NCBI GenBank assembly: GCA_031292235.1
Contig: JARLHM010000038.1
Coordinates: forward strand, 1-36,605
Length of the DNA stretch: 36,605 nucleotides
Direction of reading: 5' to 3'
Source of the DNA: Syntrophaceae bacterium
GTDB lineage: Bacteria > Desulfobacterota > Desulfomonilia > Desulfomonilales > Desulfomonilaceae
Shown here: positions 1 to 8,623 of the stretch, piece after piece
How the letters are laid out: the number at the start of each line of letters is the position of its first letter
Numbering within the stretch: the stretch's first letter is position 1
The notes under the pieces: model-generated
Databases searched by the model: none
Told to the model about the DNA's origin: nothing
Seen by the model: only the letters and a program-made list of their open reading frames with translations
Made by a program: the position numbers and the translations under genes

Positions 1-1154
1 GGGAACACGGAATAGCCAAGAAAGCCTTTTGTCGTGTAACCTATTCCGATATAAACAGCTAAGACCACGAACAATCTTTTTAGCCAGATTTCAGGGATAT
101 ATTTGGAAGTAGCAGGTCCCAGTATTGATCCGATAAATATCCCTATTAATTCAGATCCAACAAGAGTCATGTCAACTGGAACATCCTTTACAAACATGTA
201 AGTGAATATCGACGTTATCATGCTTACGAGAATAGCCAAGGCTGATGTGCCCGCGACGATAAACATAGGTAGCCCCGCGACTGATGTCAAAAACGGAACA
301 TAGAGAAAACCACCACCCACTCCAATAAACGCTGAAATAGCAGAGATTACAAAACCACCGATAATTGGCCATATGGGATTAAAAGAGAATTCAACCCCAT
401 AAAAGGTAAAGACTATTCGAGAAACTCCCCAACTCTTGACCTGTACTCCCTCATCAGAGGAATTTGCTCCACCTTTTTTCTTCTGGGCTTGAGCGTCTTC
501 GAAAGCTTTTGCCGCTGATTTTGCGGCCTTTCTCCCAGCTTGTCCTGCAGGTGTAGTTTCATAAAAGAGCACACCAGCCACTGCAAAAACTACGATGCCA
601 AAATAGCCGATGTAGCTGCTGAGATTGACTCTCCCGGCAGTAATGACCGGTATCAAGATTGCTCCAAGGACCCCACCACCAGCCAGACACAAAGCCAACG
701 GCATGACCAACCTGCCCATGCGCCAATAAGTTATTGAGGATATGAGAGCTGTCAGACCAGCCAGATACTGATTACAAACTCTAATGGAATCGGTGAGTAA
801 TTTGCTCACCGCAGGATTGGTGTCATTAAATGTTTTACCATAATCAGCCAGACCAAACACAGTAATGTGACCAACTCCGGCCATTACTCCACCAAAAGCT
901 CCTACCGACGAGAAAATCCAGCCGACCCAGATCCCCCACAAAATGTACCATAGAAGGAGCGACTTTGGCGCCCCTGGAATACCCATGAATCCTGGAACCG
1001 CTTGAGGATCAATCATCCCAACTCCGGTTCCCTCGGGTGTTTTCGCTATGGCTTCCTCAAGTTTCCCGGCATCTGCTGGAGCCGTCAGAATTACTGTTGT
1101 GGCAAAAGCTATCACCACAACCGCTCCGAATACCAGCCAAACTTTCCTATCCAT
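1..1154 (-). CDS. TauE/SafE-family membrane permease (C-terminus beyond window)
   Basis: The reverse strand is open from an ATG at 1154 to the left window edge, about 384 codons, so the C-terminus is missing. The product starts with a hydrophobic signal/anchor (VWLVFGAVVVIAFATTVIL). It then has several membrane segments and glycine-rich turns of the TauE/SafE type (IIGGFVISAISAFIGVGGGF, then a segment with VAGTSALAILVSMITSIFTY). A charged cytoplasmic-looking linker rich in Lys, Ala and Gln (around residues 200-235) splits the two transmembrane halves. The family exports or imports sulfite, sulfonates and other organic anions; the substrate cannot be read here. A strong AGGAGG at 1160-1165 supports the start. 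A 16-bp palindrome lies just upstream at 1190-1205. Confidence 0.85.
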   Translation of the reverse strand, partial: MDRKVWLVFGAVVVIAFATTVILTAPADAGKLEEAIAKTPEGTGVGMIDPQAVPGFMGIPGAPKSLLLWYILWGIWVGWIFSSVGAFGGVMAGVGHITVFGLADYGKTFNDTNPAVSKLLTDSIRVCNQYLAGLTALISSITYWRMGRLVMPLALCLAGGGVLGAILIPVITAGRVNLSSYIGYFGIVVFAVAGVLFYETTPAGQAGRKAAKSAAKAFEDAQAQKKKGGANSSDEGVQVKSWGVSRIVFTFYGVEFSFNPIWPIIGGFVISAISAFIGVGGGFLYVPFLTSVAGLPMFIVAGTSALAILVSMITSIFTYMFVKDVPVDMTLVGSELIGIFIGSILGPATSKYIPEIWLKRLFVVLAVYIGIGYTTKGFLGYSVF

Positions 1155-1546
1155 CTAAACCTCCTGGTTTATATTTGAGAACACTTCAAAGGTTAATGAT
1201 AACCTAGATTCGCAGTCTTCGCACAAAGTCTCTGACCTGGGTCTCTAAATCATTTTTTGTCCCGGGCTGCTAAGGCGCCGAAAAAGAAAAACAAAATATT
1301 TTGGGGATTAGATCTTAATAATGAGATATATGCTTATATTATTTCAACAATTATAAATCAACCAATTTTTAACCAAAAAATTGTGCCAATCTTGTTACCA
1401 AAACTATCCCAAAGCAGTTTTATTATATTTCCCCTTGTTTTGGTTTTGATTCTTCTTGGTTGGATTTTGCTGGATCGCCTTGATTAGTTTAATGAATCAT
1501 GATAAACACTCGGCAATTATATATCTTCGTTTTTAGGAGCTTAGAC
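1155..1546. other. Intergenic region between divergent genes
   Basis: This AT-rich gap separates the leftward permease gene from the rightward HD-domain gene. It holds the palindrome at 1190-1205 and a weak sigma70-like pair, TTGATT at 1480-1485 and TAAACA at 1503-1508 with a 17-base spacer, reading toward the HD gene. A 76-codon open frame (1257-1487, plus) has a single hydrophobic stretch but starts at TTG without a ribosome-binding site, so it is not called as a gene. Confidence 0.5.
1190..1205. repeat. Perfect palindrome upstream of the TauE/SafE gene
   Basis: AGGTTA-ATGA-TAACCT is a perfect 6-4-6 inverted repeat, 36 bases upstream of the permease ATG. It is the right size for a dimeric repressor site and too short, with no T-run, for a terminator. 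The operator role is inferred. Confidence 0.4.
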
Positions 1547-2146
1547 TTGGAGCTTAAAGCAATTGCTGACTTTTTATTCGAGGTGGGGATGCTCAAACGC
1601 ACACCTCGGTCCGGTTTCCAGTTTTTGGGAACAGGTAAAGAGACTGTTGCCGAGCATAGCCTACGTTGCGCGGTCATAGGCTATACCCTGTCCAACATGT
1701 CCGGAATTAGTGATACGTCTAAAATCGTGCTGATGTGTCTCTTTCATGATCTTGTGGAAGCACGGACCGGCGACCTGAATTATGTTAATAAGCGGTACGT
1801 GACGGCCGATGAGGAAGCGGCCGTAAAAGATATGACAGCGAATCTGCCTTTCGGGGATGAAATTAGAAGGTTGACGGAAGAATTTAATGCAAAAATGACT
1901 TTTGAATCCCAGCTTGCAAATGACGCCGACCAGATTGAGATGATACTGCAACTGAAAGAGCTTGGTGACCTTGGCAATCCGTATTCTAGAGAATGGATTT
2001 TGACTGTGACAAAGAGGCTACGCACAGAAGAGGGTAAACAGTTGTGCCGTAGTATAATGAATACTGATTTTTCCGCATGGTGGTTCAAAGACAAAGAGGA
2101 TGAATGGCGGATGCACGCCGTGAAACCTGAATTGAGCGAGAAATAG
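1547..2146 (+). CDS. HD-domain phosphohydrolase, YfbR-like
   Basis: The product has the HD-superfamily metal motif: His in AEHS, His-Asp in LFHDLVEA, and a later Asp in NDADQIEM. The HDLVEA..TGD arrangement is that of the HD_3 group, which includes the 5'-deoxynucleotidase YfbR. A cytoplasmic nucleotide phosphatase role is therefore likely but unproven. The longest frame begins at ATG 1499, which has no ribosome-binding site. TTG 1547 has AGGAG at 1535-1539 with a 7-base spacer and gives a 199-residue protein beginning right at the conserved region (LKAIADFLFEVGMLKRTPR). I prefer that start. A possible -10 element at 1503-1508 overlaps the upstream ATG, in agreement. The CHAT-like gene follows after 83 bases. 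Confidence 0.8.
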   Translation: MELKAIADFLFEVGMLKRTPRSGFQFLGTGKETVAEHSLRCAVIGYTLSNMSGISDTSKIVLMCLFHDLVEARTGDLNYVNKRYVTADEEAAVKDMTANLPFGDEIRRLTEEFNAKMTFESQLANDADQIEMILQLKELGDLGNPYSREWILTVTKRLRTEEGKQLCRSIMNTDFSAWWFKDKEDEWRMHAVKPELSEK

Positions 2147-2229
2147 ACTTGGAGTGTTAAGATTCATGTCCTTTTCGAGGATTTCACCGAAGCATACTGA
2201 CTAAAAACTTTATCGAAGGTGGTGAAAAG

Positions 2230-4224
2230 GTGAAAAGCCGAATAACCGGGATTTCAGTTTCAACGTCCAAACCGAAGATACTTTTGATTGTCACAGTTCT
2301 AGTAATACTTTGCTGTGGTTCTTACTGTTTGGCCCTAGGACTGACGGTAAACGGTGACGAGTGGCCTCCAACCGAGGCCGGCGCCCCAGGGGCTTCGGAG
2401 GCGTTTAAACAATTTTCGAATTCTTCCAGTCGTATGCTCCGCAATAAAGAAGAGCCTAAAAACAAGTATCAGTGGCTTTTCAAACAACATCAGCCACAGC
2501 AATCCGATTTAAACGTCGACAGTGTGAAACTCCTCGAAAAATTTGACATTGAAGTAAGGGAAGCCAGAAGGTTATATCTCGCAGGAGAAACTGAAAACGC
2601 CGTTCTCAAGTACAGAAACGCAATTGATCAATATGAATTTATTCTTGATGACACACCTGCAGTTCATCCCGTACTGAATGATCTCGAACAAAGATTTTCG
2701 GTATTTGAAGAAGTCGCCACAAAAATCCTCGGACCGATAAGTTCTGACATCAGAAAAGAAGACTCACCCAGGATATTCCATCTTATGGAAAAAAGACGAC
2801 TGGCGCGTAGAAACCTTGCAATAAAAAAGGCCGGATTGATCGAACCATACGACGTCCCACCACAATTAATCAATCAAGAGGAAGAAATTCTTAACCAGCT
2901 TTTGAGATTGAAAGAAAAAAAGGTTTCTGACCAATCACAGGTAACTGAGGACGAACTTCGAAATTCTTTGGTGGAATTGAGACAGAAAATTGGAAAAACG
3001 GCGCCAATTTGGAACCTGTTCCGGAAAGGGCTACCAGTAACCCTGGCTGAAATACAAACCGAAACGTTGCAACCTCATGAACTTCTCATGGATTTCAACC
3101 TGCTTTCAGATCGAATTGTAGTTGGCCTGATATCCAAGGAAAAGGCATTTTATATCCAGGCGCCAATTCACAAGACTGAAATTGACAAGGCGATAGTGAA
3201 CCTTCAGGAAAAACTCAGAGAATATTCTACAGGGGACCAGTCGACTTTTATGGGGCACGCGTGGAAAGAACCGTGCCGCCGTGTCTTCAGACACTTAATA
3301 GGCAAACTGCCGCAGATCACGCGCGAAATGACGACCATATTGATTATTCCCGATAGGGCGCTTTGGTATACGCCATTCTCATTGATTCTGGACTCCGAGG
3401 ACCGCCCGTTTGGTCAGGATAGGCTCATAAGCATGATTCCTTCAGCGGATATACTGAGGGCAATGAGAGTCCACGACAACAACAAACAGAAGTTGACGGC
3501 CAAGAATGATCTCCTGGTCTTTGAATCGATCCCATGGGTTACCGAGGAGAGTCTGCGTGAAACATCAGGAACGGAAAAGTCACGCAAGAAGCCTCCTAAC
3601 AAACTTACGGAAGGCGAAAAGATCGAAAAACTGATTTTGACGAACAGCGTGTATCCCAAACCATCGGACATAGTTATCGGCGTACAGAAAATATTTAAGA
3701 ACTTTGCGGTGTTCGTGGGGCCTACAGCCACTATCAATTGTTTTGTGGGGCTTAAACCACGCTCGGACAATGTCGCCATTCTAGCAGTGCCATTAGGGGT
3801 CCAAGACACAATCTCGGATGAAACTCAGCCCTGTTTCTTCTTTTCTCCAGATAAAACGGGCGAGCGGCGATTCCCGACCAAAGACCTTTTTGCAACACCT
3901 ATGGCATCGGGGCTCACTGTTCTGCCTATTTCATGGTTCGAAATCCGTGATCCGGAAAACTGCAACGGCGAGGGCCCCTTGTTGATGGACTTGGCCTTAA
4001 TCTATTCAGGGTCCCGCCTTACTCTAATAAATTATTCAGATCCAAATTGGGGATCTGAACAACCGTTTCTGACAAGCGTACTCAAAAAAATCGCGGCCAA
4101 AGAATTACCTGGCCAAGCGCTGGCGGATGTTCCCCGAGAACTGCCCAACGGGATGGATTCGTCTTTTGACGGAAAACCACCGTCCTGGTCGGGCTGGATC
4201 CTTCTCGGAGATCCTGAGAGATAA
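2230..4224 (+). CDS. Membrane-anchored protein with degenerate CHAT domain
   Basis: This 664-residue protein starts at GTG, preceded by AAGGTGG. It has an N-terminal signal-anchor (about residues 16-37), then a helical region with a TPR-like repeat near 105-140. Its C-terminal half follows the order of a CHAT (caspase-like) domain: LQPHELLMDFNLLSDRIVVG (280-299), LIIPDRALWYTPFSLIL (371-387), IPSADILRAM (403-412), a glycine-rich helix with ALIYSGSR (589-596), and the terminal WSGWILLGDP (653-662). The two catalytic positions appear lost. The usual His-Gly is replaced near VPLGV (520-524), and the Cys of the SACETG-type motif is replaced near PISWFE (566-571). An inactive, extracytoplasmic or membrane-tethered scaffold is inferred. 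The assignment rests on motif order, so a remote alternative fold remains possible. Confidence 0.6.
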   Translation: MKSRITGISVSTSKPKILLIVTVLVILCCGSYCLALGLTVNGDEWPPTEAGAPGASEAFKQFSNSSSRMLRNKEEPKNKYQWLFKQHQPQQSDLNVDSVKLLEKFDIEVREARRLYLAGETENAVLKYRNAIDQYEFILDDTPAVHPVLNDLEQRFSVFEEVATKILGPISSDIRKEDSPRIFHLMEKRRLARRNLAIKKAGLIEPYDVPPQLINQEEEILNQLLRLKEKKVSDQSQVTEDELRNSLVELRQKIGKTAPIWNLFRKGLPVTLAEIQTETLQPHELLMDFNLLSDRIVVGLISKEKAFYIQAPIHKTEIDKAIVNLQEKLREYSTGDQSTFMGHAWKEPCRRVFRHLIGKLPQITREMTTILIIPDRALWYTPFSLILDSEDRPFGQDRLISMIPSADILRAMRVHDNNKQKLTAKNDLLVFESIPWVTEESLRETSGTEKSRKKPPNKLTEGEKIEKLILTNSVYPKPSDIVIGVQKIFKNFAVFVGPTATINCFVGLKPRSDNVAILAVPLGVQDTISDETQPCFFFSPDKTGERRFPTKDLFATPMASGLTVLPISWFEIRDPENCNGEGPLLMDLALIYSGSRLTLINYSDPNWGSEQPFLTSVLKKIAAKELPGQALADVPRELPNGMDSSFDGKPPSWSGWILLGDPER

Positions 4225-4309
4225 AACTCGGGAAGGAATTGGCTGGGGGAAAATTGGTTTATATGTGAGTCATGAGCGCGGCGGCTTTGGAAGCTGGACG
4301 CCGGTTCGT

Positions 4310-4564
4310 TCAGACAGCCAATTTCCTGGAGAGCCTTGATATAGTTCTGGACGCTGTGTTCTTGTGGAAAATTCCTTTTGTGACACCTTTGCTTAACAGG
4401 GATACAGTGGCGTTCAAGAGGTTTCCGGCTTCCGCGGTCTTTTCTTCGGCTGCTTTAAGGTATTTCTTTACGGATGTTTTGACTTTAGATTTATATGACA
4501 TGTTTCTGAGGCGTTTCTTCTCGTTTTGTCTCATTCTTTTTAAAGCTGACGGATGATTGGCCAT
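4310..4564 (-). CDS. rpsT: 30S ribosomal protein S20
   Basis: This 84-residue basic protein has the S20 signature: MANHPSALKRMRQNEKKRLRN at the start and a mid-region SKVKTSVKKYLKA. S20 binds 16S rRNA early in assembly of the small subunit. The length is normal for the family. AGGAG lies eight bases before the ATG. The gene stands alone, convergent with the CHAT-like gene (85-base gap) and divergent from hypF. A TTGACA-containing promoter candidate is upstream at 4684-4713. Confidence 0.97.
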   Translation of the reverse strand: MANHPSALKRMRQNEKKRLRNMSYKSKVKTSVKKYLKAAEEKTAEAGNLLNATVSLLSKGVTKGIFHKNTASRTISRLSRKLAV

Positions 4565-4849
4565 TAATCGCTCCTTTTAGGTTTTGCTCTTTTAATATGA
4601 GCTTTGCGCAGTTTGTAAAGGGCTTCCATAAGACTGGACCGCGGCGGCGAAGAGCAAGTCTACCGTTTACTATGGAATTTTTCTATATCTCAGAAAAATA
4701 CGTATTATGTCAATAGATTTTTGGAGAATTCGTGTAAAATCAACATCTCTTCCATTCGCAATTTAAAAAAGCTACCTTTATTCAAGATTCGCAATGTAAT
4801 TGTAATCCTCGACTGAGGCGTCCGGGAAGCTATTGGGTGTAATATTTTT
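4565..4849. other. Divergent intergenic region rpsT / hypF
   Basis: This region holds the rpsT leader and promoter candidate and the upstream region of hypF. ATTCGCAAT occurs twice in direct orientation, at 4754-4762 and 4787-4795, exactly 33 bases apart and close to three helical turns. No RNA gene or open frame was recognised. Confidence 0.4.
4684..4713 (-). promoter_or_regulatory. Candidate sigma70 promoter for rpsT
   Basis: On the minus strand there is a consensus TTGACA (4708-4713), an 18-base spacer and GATATA (4684-4689). The transcript would reach the rpsT ATG after a leader of roughly 110 bases. The -35 is perfect but the -10 is only a partial match. Confidence 0.4.
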
Positions 4850-7240
4850 ATGTCGATCGTTCGCAGACAGATCATTCTCAAGGGAACCCTACAAGGAATA
4901 GGATTCAGGCCCACTGTTTATAGGCTTGCTAGAAAACACGAACTGGCTGGCTGGGTTATAAACACAACCGAGGCCGTACGCATCGAAATAGAAGGGACGT
5001 TAAGCCGGTGCGAGAGTTTCATATCCGAACTGCCTACGGTCACACCCCCGCCCGGCCAAATACAGACGTTTGAAATATTGGAAAAGGCCCCTATAGGCGA
5101 AACTTCGTTTCGTATACAAACTAGCCTGGAAACTCAACGTGAGATTACTCCAATCCCTCCCGATGTCGCTGCTTGTCCCGAATGCGTCTCAGAACTCTTT
5201 GATCCTAATGACAGACGATATTTATTCCCTTTTGTAACCTGCACGCTTTGCGGCCCTCGCTTCACTGTTGTCCGATCATTCCCTTACGATAGGGAAAGGA
5301 CAAGCATGGCTGATTTTGAGATGTGCGAAGACTGCGCAACTGAATATAAGGACCCTGATAATCGCCGGTTCCATTCTCAAACCAACTCATGTCCAAATTG
5401 CGGCCCCAAGCTGTCATTGGTGGACTCTACGGGAAAGGTCGTCCGGCAAAGTAACCCAATCGTAGAGTGTATCAAACTTCTCAAACAGGGCCAAATTCTT
5501 GCGATCAAAGGTTTAGGTGGGTTCCATCTTGCGGTAGACGCCTTAAATAATGACGCTGTTCAGAGGTTGCGTGATCTTAAGGGGAGGCCTGAGAAGCCTT
5601 TCGCAGTTATGAGCCGTGACATTGAAGAGGCGAGAAAATACTGTGAAATTAGTCCCATTGAAGCAGGAATCCTCAAGTCAAGTATTGCGCCAATAGTTTT
5701 GCTCAGGGCCAGCGGAGAAAAACTCGCCCCGAGGGTCGCCCCTTACGTGGGCACACTAGGAATAATGCTTCCTTATGCCCCGGTTCACCATCTGCTGTTC
5801 AGACACCCCTATTTTAATGACACGGACGCCCTTTCCCATCTGGTAATGACTTCCGGTAATAGTTCTGATGAACCGATTGCCGCAGACAATGACGAGGCTT
5901 TGGAACGACTTGGATCTATCGCCGACGCTATTCTGCTTCACAATCGTCAGATTGTATTAAGGGCTGATGATTCGATTGTTCGGGTAATCAGGGCAGAACC
6001 CACTGTCTTTCGACGCTCACGCGGTTATGTTCCGTTGAGCTTTCCATTTGGAGCGCCGTTTTCTTTAGATTCCGCAGGTTCTGACAAACCCACCTCAGTT
6101 GACTCAGTCTCGATTCACCTAGAGAAACCCCCTGCCGTATTGGGGGTAGGAGCTGATCTGAAGAATGCGCCTGCTATATTGGATGGAGAATTGCTCACAC
6201 CCGGCCCTCATGTTGGGGACCTTGAATCGCCGGAGGCACAGGATTATTTTTCCAAATCAATTGAAATACTTAAAGGGTATCTGAATGTTGATCCGTCGGT
6301 AATAGCCTATGATCCGCACCCGGCCTACTTCAGTTCGAAGCTAGCCAAACAGAATGACAAATTTCTTGTTCCAGTCTATCATCACCATGCGCACGCGGTC
6401 AGTCTGCTCCTCGAGAATAGTTTGAGCGGTCCCATCCTCTGTGTAGTCTTTGACGGTACCGGCTATGGTGATGACGGAACCATCTGGGGTGGGGAATTTC
6501 TGCTTTCCGATAGGACCGGTTTTAAACGGCTCGCACGATTGAGGCCATTTCCCCTGATAGGATCGGAAGCCGCTATTCGAGAGCCTTTGAGGATAGCCGC
6601 CGGTTTACTTGCAATGGCCAACGGAGGCTCGATTCCAGAGGACGCTCTTTGGCTCTTTGGTAAGGCCGCTTCCAAAACCAATCTATGGCTGGAGGCATGG
6701 AAGAAACGCATAAACGCGCCTTTGACATCATCAGCGGGTAGACTCTTTGACGCGGCGGCCGCAATTGCAGGCTTTAGACGACCTGTTTCTTTTGAGGGCC
6801 AGGCAGCGATGTGGCTTGAATCAATAACGGATGGATCCGAAGATGGTTCATATTCTGTTAAATTCCAGGACAAAGGCATATTGGAGCCTGACGTCGCGTC
6901 ATTGTTGTCTACGATGGCAAATGACGCCCTTGCCGGGACGAAACCGGAAAAACTCGCTGCCCGTTTTCACAATTCTGTTGCAGATGTAATTGTGAAGACT
7001 GTGGAGAAGCTGACCGGTTTTAATCTTTCTGGCATAGTAGGGTTAACGGGAGGCTGTTTTCAGAATAAAAAGCTGACTGAGACCGTTGCGGATCGCCTCG
7101 AACGTCTCGGGTCAAGGGTTTTATGCCATAAAATGGTACCTGTGAACGATGGTGGCATCGCAGTGGGTCAGGCCGTTGTGGGTAGGGAAATTTGGTTAAG
7201 ATCAAATGACAGGTTCAGCACCACTCTTAAAAGGCGGTAG
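4850..7240 (+). CDS. hypF: Carbamoyltransferase HypF, [NiFe]-hydrogenase maturation
   Basis: HypF converts carbamoyl phosphate to carbamoyl-adenylate and passes the group to HypE, for making the cyanide ligands of the NiFe-hydrogenase centre. All domains are present over 796 residues. The N-terminal acylphosphatase domain has Arg20 in GIGFRP and Asn38. Two zinc fingers have Cys pairs 109/112, 131/134, 159/162 and 181/184. A YrdC-like domain spans about 203-395 (KGLGGFHLAVDA). The Kae1-like carbamoyltransferase domain has HHHAHA (511-516) and DGTGYGDDG (535-543). The length is normal (about 750-800). No strong ribosome-binding site precedes the ATG, but the acylphosphatase domain begins directly after it. 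hypC follows after 55 bases. Confidence 0.96.
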   Translation: MSIVRRQIILKGTLQGIGFRPTVYRLARKHELAGWVINTTEAVRIEIEGTLSRCESFISELPTVTPPPGQIQTFEILEKAPIGETSFRIQTSLETQREITPIPPDVAACPECVSELFDPNDRRYLFPFVTCTLCGPRFTVVRSFPYDRERTSMADFEMCEDCATEYKDPDNRRFHSQTNSCPNCGPKLSLVDSTGKVVRQSNPIVECIKLLKQGQILAIKGLGGFHLAVDALNNDAVQRLRDLKGRPEKPFAVMSRDIEEARKYCEISPIEAGILKSSIAPIVLLRASGEKLAPRVAPYVGTLGIMLPYAPVHHLLFRHPYFNDTDALSHLVMTSGNSSDEPIAADNDEALERLGSIADAILLHNRQIVLRADDSIVRVIRAEPTVFRRSRGYVPLSFPFGAPFSLDSAGSDKPTSVDSVSIHLEKPPAVLGVGADLKNAPAILDGELLTPGPHVGDLESPEAQDYFSKSIEILKGYLNVDPSVIAYDPHPAYFSSKLAKQNDKFLVPVYHHHAHAVSLLLENSLSGPILCVVFDGTGYGDDGTIWGGEFLLSDRTGFKRLARLRPFPLIGSEAAIREPLRIAAGLLAMANGGSIPEDALWLFGKAASKTNLWLEAWKKRINAPLTSSAGRLFDAAAAIAGFRRPVSFEGQAAMWLESITDGSEDGSYSVKFQDKGILEPDVASLLSTMANDALAGTKPEKLAARFHNSVADVIVKTVEKLTGFNLSGIVGLTGGCFQNKKLTETVADRLERLGSRVLCHKMVPVNDGGIAVGQAVVGREIWLRSNDRFSTTLKRR

Positions 7241-7295
7241 CCGATTAATTTCATCTCGCTCATATAATATGAAGATCTGGATAAAGGATTGATCA

Positions 7296-7535
7296 ATGTG
7301 TTTAGCTATTCCAATGAAACTTGTTGAAATAACCGGGTTTGGTGTAGGAAAAGTGGACGCCGGTGGAGTAAAGGCGGACGTAAGCCTTGCCATGGCGCCT
7401 GACGCCAAAATGGGTGATTATCTGATTGTTCACGCTGGTTTCGCAATTGAGATCCTTGACCATGAAGAAGCTATGATACGACTTGATTTGTTTAGGGAAC
7501 TGGCTGAAGCCACCGCAACCGAGGCCATAGATTGA
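7296..7535 (+). CDS. hypC: Hydrogenase maturation chaperone HypC
   Basis: This 79-residue protein starts MCLAIPMKL, whose Cys2 is the conserved residue through which HypC binds HypD and the hydrogenase large-subunit precursor. HypC carries the Fe(CN)2CO unit between them. AAGGA lies a few bases before the ATG. The stop codon overlaps the start of hypD (TTGA, four bases), so the two are probably translationally coupled and made in matched amounts. Confidence 0.96.
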   Translation: MCLAIPMKLVEITGFGVGKVDAGGVKADVSLAMAPDAKMGDYLIVHAGFAIEILDHEEAMIRLDLFRELAEATATEAID

Positions 7536-8623
7536 GAATCGAAATCGAAAAACGGGCGGCAACGAAATTAGCCGGAGATATAAATTCCATGTTGTCGGGG
7601 TACGGAGCATCCATGAAATTCATGGAGGTGTGCGGCACACACACAATGGCAATTCATTCTTCGGGGATCAAGAGTCTTTTTACCAGTAAACTCGTTTTAG
7701 TTTCAGGGCCTGGTTGTCCTGTCTGTGTAACTGAAAAGCTGTTTATCGATCAGGCGATATTTCTGGGGAAGAAATTTGGAGCATGCCTCGTGACCTTCGG
7801 AGACCTCATTAGAGTACCGGGCACGGAGGGCTCGCTCGCCGACCTGAGGTCTCAGGGCGGGTCAGTCAAGGTAGTTTACTCTCCAATGGACGTTATAGGA
7901 ATTGCCGCTCAGGTGGCCCCTCAACCCGTGGTCTTCCTGGGGGTTGGGTTTGAGACAACGATCCCGACTGTTGCCGTGACCCTAAAGACAGCCCTTTCCC
8001 AGAATGTTGGAAACCTGTTTGTATTGCCTGCGTTCAAGACTATTCACAGGCCATTGAAGATACTGGCTTCCCAGAAGGACCTATCTGGGTTTTTATTGCC
8101 CGGTCATGTTTCCGCTATTATTGGCGCTGATTCTTACGATTATCTTCCGCGGGATCACCAAAAGCCTGGGGTCATAGCGGGTTTCGATGGTTTGGACATA
8201 TTATTGGCCATTCGGAGCCTTGTGAAAATGACTGTAAAAAATGAGGCGCGGATTGAGAATGAATACCGAACGGTCGTCAAACCAGAGGGTAATGTTGTCG
8301 CAAGGGCCCTAATAGATGAAGTTTTCGAACCGGCAGACGCTTCCTGGCGCGGCCTCGGGGTGATACCAGGAAGTGGTTTGGCATTAAGGACGCCTTACGA
8401 TGCCTTTGACGCCTTAAAGCGTTTCCCGATGGAAGTTCCGGCTGCGCCGGATGACCCTCGCTGCAAGTGCGCCCGAATATTGACGGGAGAACTCACTCCA
8501 AACCAGTGCGGCCTGTTTGGCGGAGAATGTGTGCCTGAAGCCCCCGTAGGTCCATGTATGGTCTCGTCCGAAGGCACTTGCGCCGCATATTACAAATATG
8601 GAGGAGGTTCTGTTGACGCCTAG
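7532..8623 (+). CDS. hypD: Hydrogenase maturation Fe-S scaffold HypD
   Basis: HypD is the [4Fe-4S] scaffold on which Fe(CN)2CO is assembled with HypC and HypE. The 363 residues contain the family motifs: FMEVCGTHT with Cys34, GPGCPVC with Cys62 and Cys65, GFETTIPT, and a C-terminal cysteine-rich stretch (CKCARILTGE...CGLFGGEC...GTCAAYY) that holds the cluster. The start is TTG at 7532, overlapping the hypC stop in TTGA. This gives a full-length protein, and the next ATG (7589) would remove 19 residues before the first conserved motif. The 3' end overlaps hypE. Confidence 0.95.
   Translation: MRIEIEKRAATKLAGDINSMLSGYGASMKFMEVCGTHTMAIHSSGIKSLFTSKLVLVSGPGCPVCVTEKLFIDQAIFLGKKFGACLVTFGDLIRVPGTEGSLADLRSQGGSVKVVYSPMDVIGIAAQVAPQPVVFLGVGFETTIPTVAVTLKTALSQNVGNLFVLPAFKTIHRPLKILASQKDLSGFLLPGHVSAIIGADSYDYLPRDHQKPGVIAGFDGLDILLAIRSLVKMTVKNEARIENEYRTVVKPEGNVVARALIDEVFEPADASWRGLGVIPGSGLALRTPYDAFDALKRFPMEVPAAPDDPRCKCARILTGELTPNQCGLFGGECVPEAPVGPCMVSSEGTCAAYYKYGGGSVDA

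Noticed and set aside
1257-1487. A 76-codon plus-strand open frame with one hydrophobic stretch.
   Set aside because: It starts at TTG with no ribosome-binding site, lies in AT-rich promoter DNA and matches no family I know.
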